Below, piece by piece: positions 56,700 through 64,000 of a DNA stretch of 64,000 bases. The DNA is from Diphasiastrum complanatum (lineage: Eukaryota; Streptophyta; Lycopodiopsida; Lycopodiales; Lycopodiaceae). The notes under the pieces were generated by a model. It was not told where the DNA came from. It worked only from the letters and a program-made list of their open reading frames with translations, and made no database searches. The position numbers and the translations under genes are program-made. The DNA lies in NCBI GenBank assembly GCA_029204225.1, contig CM055092.1:63494676-63558675 (forward strand), read 5' to 3'. The number at the start of each line of letters is the position of its first letter. Position 1 is the first letter of the stretch.

Positions 56700-59550
56700 T
56701 TGATTCTGATAGGGATTTTTTGAAAATCTACCTAAATCGATAGTTGAGAACTGAATTACCTATTCTCCTAACTTCCACATGAGTAAATCAACTACTCAAA
56801 TTAATTGCTCATGATTTAGAAATCTTAAATGTCTAGGTGCAGAGCTCGATTGTACTAGTACAACACCACATTTAGATCCATATTCAAATCACTTCTAAGT
56901 CAACCTATAGATCCATCAGAACAAATCTGTTAACTCTGCAAGTAATGGTCAAACACAATACTTGATCATATGTCTATGTTCAACGACTAGGTTAAGTGCA
57001 CCAAATAAGACCCACTACATAAACACATATGTTATCAATTGGCATATTCCTCCAAAATCTGCATATGTTACTCACATATATCACTGAGAATCTTGTAACT
57101 CAGCTACTGAAGAACTCTATTTCTCATGAGTAACATATCTAGAGAATCTTTGAAGTGAATAATTCCACATCACAAGTTTTCCAACCATCATACTTCTCTC
57201 AAAAAAAATTCATTCAATCAATCCTACTTTCGATCTTAGTGTACAAACCAAGATTAGGCTGACTTATACATACATCTTTGGACATAAGGCTAAGATTAAA
57301 GCTTTATTTTTTTGATCCAATCCATAACTAAATGGTACTTGGTAGCCAATCAGTGAACCTTAATTTAATCTTTACCACTACTTTCCATATTCATGAATAT
57401 CGCATAGCTCAAAACTCCCAAAATCACTCTAGTTCCAGATTATTCAAAACAATCACTAGAGATTTTCTCTATTCCACTGGATAGTTCCACCATTGCACAC
57501 AAACTGGATTCCACAAAAGAATTCTATGCACGGGTTGATCCCATGAAAGTCTTACTCCTATCATTTTCTTCTCCCCCTTTTAAAAGAAATTCCATAACTT
57601 CGATCAAAAAGTTCCCAGGAGACAACGTATAAGATATTAAAGATTTGAAAAGTCCGGTTTGTAATGAGTATTCAATACTATTACAAACCGGACTTTTTCC
57701 TTAAAATCATAAAATATCTTATCTCGAGTGATAGAAACACTACTCTCAATAATCAACTATCAAATAGAGATAATCATTTGAGCTTAGGAAGTCTAAATTC
57801 CACTTAATCAATTGAAACATTAATTGATTTTGAGCTATATTCACAAACTTGAAATGGAAGCATAAATTCATATAACTTAAACAATCCTTCAGAACCTAGT
57901 TCTACACTGGAAGGAATTATATGAATCTCAATTCAATTGTCTTGTATTTAAGAAATTTCTAAATAGTAGAGGTTTTAAAATAAAAGAGAAATAGTTCTTA
58001 AGGGTTTTTGATTTGGAATTTTTGAGATACCATTGAGGGATCCAGATCTATATCTCATAACCTCTCCAAATATCCTAAACAAGTTTTAACCAATGGTTTC
58101 AACTGTTAGCAATACTTTTAATGTAAATACTTGCCACTGGCCTACAGATCATTCTCACACAAGAATTTCCTCTTTGAAATCACTGATATCCCATACCATC
58201 AGTTTTCTCTCCAAGAAAGTCTTTTGCTTTTAGATCCAATCATCAGAAAATCAAAAAGACTATCTGACCATCCTATATCCAATATAGGGTCCAATCATCA
58301 ACCATTTTCTAGAAAGATACCTCCAACTATTGGATTCTCCACTTCCTTAAGTTTTCACAGTAGACGACAATTCATCTAAGAATACCACTAGGCATTGACC
58401 CCAATATGGACGAGAAACCTCGTTCATATACAGTCGAAATGACCTAAGTTTACTCTTCAAAACCAAAAGGACAAATTTAATATAGCTAAACTATACCAAT
58501 AGATATCCATTATCTATATTTAAAATGGTACAAGGAATTCAGTTCCTTCAAAAAGATCAATAATTGCATTATCCGATAATCCAGAGATCTCAAAACTCCA
58601 TTTGGATTTCCAATACCAAATATGCACATATCTATCCCACCAAATACTGGAGTACCCCCAAATTTGTTTCTAATGGATCGCAATAATCCAGCTCAAAATT
58701 GTGATTTAACAAGAATCTACACATGACTTTACCGTCACATAAACAACCCATCTGGTTGGTACTATCATTCCCAATTTTTGCCATCTGAGAGTTCCAACTC
58801 TTAGGATAAGGCTCATTACAGTACAAATGTGAACCAAGTGTCATTCTTGTTCCATGTCACAATTTTCTATAACAATAGGGTCAACTCATGGTCCTATAGA
58901 TATTCGAAATTAATTCAATTTAATGAATTCAAGAAACCGGTGCTATGCAATTTCTATACATTGATTATTAACCAATCCAAATTACACAACACTAACACAT
59001 TTACCTACTCAGGTGTCTCATTTTCTTCCTCCCTTAGATTTTTTCTCGGTCACCCAAAAAATTTCATTAGCGAAGGCTCCCAAAAACTACTTAGACACAA
59101 GTAAATGCCATGCTACTTTCTTTCTAACTACCCCAGCTCCATTTTCATTACTTCATTAAAGTTGTCTGAACTTAATGAAAAATCCATAAAATTTGGTTTT
59201 TGGGTACTCTTTGATGATATTCGATACTCGAATATAGAGGTACCTCTCAAAAATTACGACCCTATTCCATTGTTCACTTTAACAAGTATATGAAAAGCTT
59301 AAATTTGCTCAACCCTAAAGATCAAAATCATTTAGGATAAGCCAATCGGTGTAACACCAAGTCCAAAAGGAAAAACCAAAAATACCATTTAACTCAATTA
59401 ATTGGGAATATTTCTACTCCAGAGTTAACCCGATAAAAAGCACGGTACCAGGAAATCAAATTTCCACTTATAGGACACTTGCATGGAGAATAATTGCCAT
59501 GAAGAACAGTAATTTATTTCCGGTCAAGAATTTTAGATCTATTATTTGAA
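56700..59550 (-). repeat. inverted internal segment of copy 2
   Basis: On the minus strand it follows copy 1 with recognisable phrases, such as GGTGCACTTAACCTAGTC (near 57,000 here, 44,075 in copy 1) and CTGGAGTA with TTGGGAA-like surroundings (near 59,420 here, 41,800 in copy 1). Confidence 0.7.
57648..57697. repeat. 50-bp near-perfect palindrome
   Basis: AAAAGTCCGGTTTGTAAT (57,648-57,665) is the exact reverse complement of 57,680-57,697. The centre AGTATTCAATACT is itself palindromic. Only one base (57,666) is unpaired apart from the central C. Confidence 0.95.
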
Positions 59551-60243
59551 GTCTAAATTCCTTTACTCCAGTGCATACTTGAGATTGTATGGACCTCACA
59601 GGCCTTTCCATTAAGTAATTGCTTGCTTTACAGATTGTAGTCTATAAGTGCTTGTGTACAAAGTTCAGTCTATATCTGACAGATTAATTTATTAAGATAC
59701 GAATAGATGCTGATTTCTTGCATATGATGCTAGAAATGAGGCTGTTAACTCATTAGAGTAACTGCAGTACTTTGGTTTGATGTTATAATTGTCTGAGACT
59801 TGATGGATCTCCTAGAGATTTTAGATGACTAAATTGTGATATTTTAGAATATTTGTATATTCTAAAAATATTTGTACCAAGAAGCCCTTTTTTTTTTGCA
59901 AGATAATTAAAATGAAATTTCTTCAGCTTTGACTTTGATTTTTGAAATAAGATAAATCACCCAGTGTTTCATGTAGTTGGGATTACATGAAGGTGATGAA
60001 CTCTTCTTTGGATCAGATCAACCCATTTGGAAGATTTATAGCTTAGTGTATCTTTTGGAATGTGAATCAGTATTCTTGACTAGAGGCAAACAATTAAAGA
60101 ATTGTTGCATCTCTGAGTGCTTATTCAGATGGAAAGATCAGACTAAGAATAATAATTCATGGAAAAGATTTGAAAGCTTAAGGAATTGTTTCATGTATTC
60201 GTTTCCTCGTTTTGAGGACAGAACCTGTTTAAGGGAGGAAGAA

Positions 60244-60320
60244 TGTTACGGCCATATTCAGCAAAGGATATGGAATAGTCCTACTGTTACGGCCATATTC
60301 AGCAAAGGATATGGAACATG
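60244..60320 (+). repeat. tandemly repeated start of the copy 2 3' LTR
   Basis: TGTTACGGCCATATTCAGC to CCTAC (60,244-60,284) is followed at once by a second TGTTACGGCCATATTCAGC (60,285). The second copy turns into unrelated DNA after about 36 bases. Confidence 0.85.
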
Positions 60321-61878
60321 TTTAATGTAATTCCACATATTAGCATGTTTTATGTAATTCCACATACATTTGATTGCTTATTTGGCTATGCTTAACTCTA
60401 GAGAGTCTAATGGGTTAAGAGTTCAAAACTTGCAATGGTGCTTTTCCAATTTATAAAACTTCTATTGTAAACTGAAAAAGTATATCCCAAGTTTCAAAGA
60501 TTTGAACTACATGTTGAACAATTTAAATTCTTCTTGTATTTTTAGTATCTTCTTAGATTCTATTATGACGGTCTCTCATCTGATAGATTTAGTATGATAC
60601 TAAAATACGTTGTGTAGGGTGAGTACAGATAAAATCCACTCAAATCACTGTTCTCTATTGGGCGTCTAGAGTTCTTCTAAGGCGGTCTCCCTACTAGAAG
60701 ATGTAACAAATTAGGAAAGGAATGCTAAGTCCACTATGGTGGTCTCCCATCTAGTGATTTCCTACTTAAGAAGCAAGCAATACTAATTAACTCCACAAGG
60801 GGAATGATAAACAAGCTGAGAGAGAATAATCCCATAAGCACATTCACCCCTAGTGGGGCTCGAGCACCTACCACAAGGTATTCAATCACCAATGGAAACA
60901 CAAGCATAGAAGGATTACACAAAAAGTGTTCTATCACTTTCTAGTAAGTTAGCAACACATTTTATAACATGTGATCTCATTGTGCAACATTTTTTACACA
61001 TTTACTTAAGTTTGCACAAATTTATTGGTTTTTTTTTTTTATACAAGTCCAATAAAACCTTGGCTCAATGCTTCAAGGATGCACGAATGGACGAGGCCAC
61101 AAAAATTCACTCATTCTCCAATATCAATTAAATTTTATCTATTCTAGAGTCACTCATTGTGATCTCGATATACGTATTTATATGATATGTTTCATCCACC
61201 TCTTGCTCTCGAAAGTCATTCACTAAATCGAGTTTAAGAATCTGTTTGCGGGCAAGAACTGGTTTGTCGGCTAGGGCAACCTAAGTCCAGGTGTCCTTAT
61301 GCATGTGCAGGAATATCTTTGAAGTTAATGTTGCTACTGCTAGAATTTTCCCTTCTCAATTGTGAAGAATGTTGTCTACCCTTCCAACCGTGAAGTTCAT
61401 TGCTGCTTTTGCCCTTCTTAGGCCCATCAAGATCGGGCCTTGTGCCCCAAATTGCAAATACAATTAGTCCAGCCTATGTCATGCTAGTCTAGTTAGTTTA
61501 GCGATTTGAAAACAAAAACTCATTCACATCCAATTTTGTGTGCATCGAACATTGTTTGATGTGTCCATGTTTGAGTGATTCACAAGATATACAAAGAGGA
61601 CAAAGGAAAAAAATATATGGTCCAAAAAATAGAAGTCAATTCAGCCTGGCGTTGATCCCGTTCTTTGAAAATTAACAATGTGAATCAGTCACAATTGTAT
61701 GCATACCAACTAGGCTAGATTTTGACATTCTCTAGCTATTTCCATCTCCATTACTGAAGATAATGTTGCAATTAGTCTTTCAGCAAGTGGCTATGAAACA
61801 GCAATCATCAAAACTTGTTGTGCATTCCTAGAACAAAACTTGTTGAGCATCTCAGGGGCGGCACATCAATAAGTGCTT

Positions 61879-61882
<4 letters not shown>
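60321..61882. other. unassigned DNA
   Basis: AT-rich, no gene. A phrase like GGTGGTCTCCCATCTAG recurs in three diverged copies near 60,570, 60,682 and 60,740. Confidence 0.4.

Positions 61883-61961
<79 letters not shown>
61883..61961. repeat. (CT)n microsatellite
   Basis: 79 bases of CT dinucleotide. Confidence 0.95.
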
Positions 61962-61963
<2 letters not shown>

Positions 61964-63933
61964 CGAGTACTACGTAATTCTACAAAACTATCATTATTGT
62001 GCTCTCCTATTTAACATATCACGAATATACTTTTCCCATGGGTAACTTAATAACGTTCTGCTTTCGTTTCCAGGTGTGTGGGCTGATATTCTCAAAGTAA
62101 GAGCATGAACTCATTGGGACCTATTACATAATGCGGTTCTAAGAGCTTGTACAGCTATGTATGATCTAAACCTTATGTTGTGATTATCTCGCCACCAATT
62201 GTGACGCAAGTTGATGCATCACTTCTCAGCCATCAAATATGCTTTGAGCGATACAAGAAGATAACAATTGAAGATATATCTAGCTTATTGTTGTTCAAGG
62301 TTTGTCTCATGATCACGACACGTTCAGGATCAGCCAAAAACATGTTGAAATAGCACAAGGAAGAAAGAAAAAATGATAACAGAGGCTAAGTTACATATTA
62401 AGCAAGTGAGATGTTTGTAAGTTTTTCAACATGAGAAAATGCAAAATCGAATTTGTCAGCACATGTACATTTCATTGAACACACGAGTGCCATAGTTATT
62501 TAAGCATGCTACTTTGTGAGCTTGGTGAGGTAGAACATCTTGTCAGAACTCTAGCACACCTGACATCAAACATGTACAACAGTAAAGTCAGTCATTTGTT
62601 CCGTGAAAGAAAAGGAAGGTTGATTTGCATAAACACCTAAGACATAATGTCTCAAACAAAAGCATATATGTAGAAGCTGAGATTATCAAAAAACAAGTTG
62701 ATATATGGAAATCACATTGTTCTATGTAAAAAGAGTGTCATCATCAATACTACAACTTTGCATGCCAAAAATATAGAAATAAAAGGTCCACAAGCTTTGT
62801 CTAGGCAGTCGCAAGGTTATCTGGGGTGTCATTAGTAGCTCACCGGAGGTTTTCCTAAGGCTTAAGTTAAGCTCATTTTAATGATATAATAAATGAATCT
62901 GGATTGAAATAAGTGGATAGCACATCATAGTTACTTTACTTTCACTAAGAAGTTATAGTAAATGTCTGATTTTTCTTGATTATCAAATATCAGAATGTTA
63001 CCAGATTCATAGTTGCCAGGAAGCAGGAACGTAATGGGAACGGGAATGTTTTCAGGAACTTGGGAACACCATGTCATTGATTATTAAGTTTAAAAAAATT
63101 ACAAAAAAACAATAAGATATATATATTTCCTAAAGATTCCAAAAAATTGTATGAAAGTGAAAGTAACAAAAATTGAGAAATCTTGGAATTCTAGCACCCT
63201 ATTTTCCCAAACTCAATCTGAACAAATTTTGACATGATATTTGGCTGATTGATAAGAGGACTCCAAAGATCTATCATATTGAGGATTTGACTCTAGTCTC
63301 TTATAGAAAAAACAAAAAACAATGATTTTTCTAGAGCATAGTATAGCAAGCCCAACTACTTAGATTGATAGAGCAAAATAGCTAGATCTTGGGCAACCCC
63401 AAATGCTAAGAATTTTGGAGAGGGCTTTTAACAAATTTCAAGAGGTGGGGTTGAGCTTCCAGTATTTGCAATGAGTTGTATAACTGCTAGCTGTGTCGGA
63501 CTAGTGCTTGTAAAAAACTTGTTGCCTAGCCTTATAGAAACCCTAGAAAAGTAAAACTTGAATAGGTGAACCACTTCCAACACACCTATGTAATTAAATT
63601 TTGAACTAAAACAAGGTTATTTGCAAAAGGTAATGAATGAGCAATCAAATATGCTATCAAATAAAGATCATATATGTACGTCTTGTGATGTGTGGGTATC
63701 ATAAACTTTGGTATTTCTCAAGCGTGTTCAAAGAATCACCCGTACAAGGTGTAAGGAGGTAACAGTGGAGGGTCCTACCTGGTTTTGACGGTTATGCTGA
63801 TCAGCTTCTCATTCTATAATGCTCCGTATCAGGAAAGAAGGCAGCAGGTCTTAACCCTAATTTGTAACCATTTCCTAGATTTTTAACCCTTTCAACAGAA
63901 GAAAAACTCTAGGGTTTAGATAGACCTGTAAAC
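61962..63933. other. unassigned DNA
   Basis: AT-rich, no ORF or element recognised. The last 100 bases contain CTTAACCCTAATTTG and CTCTAGGGTTTAG, telo-box-like motifs common in plant 5' leaders. Confidence 0.4.
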
Positions 63934-64000
63934 ATGCCTCGATCAGCCAAAATGGGAGCCTTAAAGGTGATGCTCGTTGGCCGAGGGAGGGGAGTGGCTG
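63934..64000 (+). CDS. possible start of a plant gene, cut by window edge
   Basis: An ATG at 63,934 opens a frame that stays open to the end (MPRSAKMGALKVMLVGRG...). Telo-box-like AACCCTAA and AGGGTTTA motifs precede it by 30-90 bases, as in many plant 5' leaders. Twenty-two codons are too few to name a product or to exclude chance. Confidence 0.2.
   Translation, partial: MPRSAKMGALKVMLVGRGRGVA

Larger units (their letters stand above)
54996..60320 (+). mobile_element. non-coding LTR retrotransposon (LARD-like), copy 2, internally inverted
   Basis: Starts TGTTATGGCCATATTCAGC, has a short LTR (to 55,148) and a tRNA-iMet primer site (55,150-55,161). It ends with a polypurine tract (60,229-60,243) and the start of a 3' LTR at 60,244, duplicated at 60,285 and then truncated. 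The flanks 55,160-55,420 and 59,570-60,243 match copy 1 in the same direction. The middle, about 56,700-59,550, matches copy 1 (about 44,340-41,740) in reverse. No coding sequence is recognised. Confidence 0.75.

Overview
This window is nuclear DNA of a land plant with a transposon-rich genome. The evidence is plant-type Ty1-copia elements with initiator-Met primer sites, a chromodomain gypsy element, a tRNA-Asp-primed gypsy element, an APE-type LINE, plant-like splice sites and very long CT/GA microsatellites. A fern or another large-genome lineage would fit, but no gene here fixes the species. There are no bacterial, organellar or CRISPR features.

The most important item is a candidate host gene on the minus strand. 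Ten coding blocks between 10,088 and 4,263 can be joined through GT-AG introns in compatible phase and end at a TAG. The first of these, rich in Arg and Gln, continues naturally from a 14-codon ATG exon with a perfect GTAAGT donor at 52,998-52,957. If that link is real, intron 1 is about 43 kb long and holds most of the transposons in the window.

Layout. 1-2337: 3' end of a gypsy chromovirus (integrase, chromodomain, polypurine tract, LTR). 2.4-10.1 kb: host gene body, with a copia gag relic in intron 2. 10.1-15 kb: microsatellites, a Mutator-like foldback element and two degenerate tandem arrays. 15.0-31.4 kb: a LINE split by a complete 12.86-kb gypsy element (16,477-29,331, TSD GGCTG), then a solo chromovirus-family LTR (TSD TTACG) and an inverted fragment of the same LTR family. 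The 12.86-kb element lies on the minus strand and carries gag, protease, RT, RNase H and integrase, plus a decayed extra coding region of about 3.2 kb downstream of integrase. 32-35.5 kb: 5' part of a copia element, then a mosaic of direct and inverted repeats. 37-38.7 kb: a Mutator-like element with a hAT-like MITE inside it. 39.8-46.2 kb: a 6.3-kb LTR element with no coding capacity. 46.3-52.7 kb: a foldback MITE, a copia gag relic, a decayed gypsy element and GA-rich DNA. 53-54.3 kb: exon 1 of the host gene and its upstream region. 54.7-60.3 kb: a copia integrase relic interrupted by a second non-coding LTR element of the same family, whose inner 2.8 kb is inverted relative to the first. 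60.3-64 kb: mostly unassigned, with one CT array and a possible gene start at the edge.

Nearly all transposon ORFs are broken. The extra ORF of the 12.86-kb gypsy element, the giant-intron gene, the inverted pair of non-coding LTR elements and several foldback elements deserve the closest attention.
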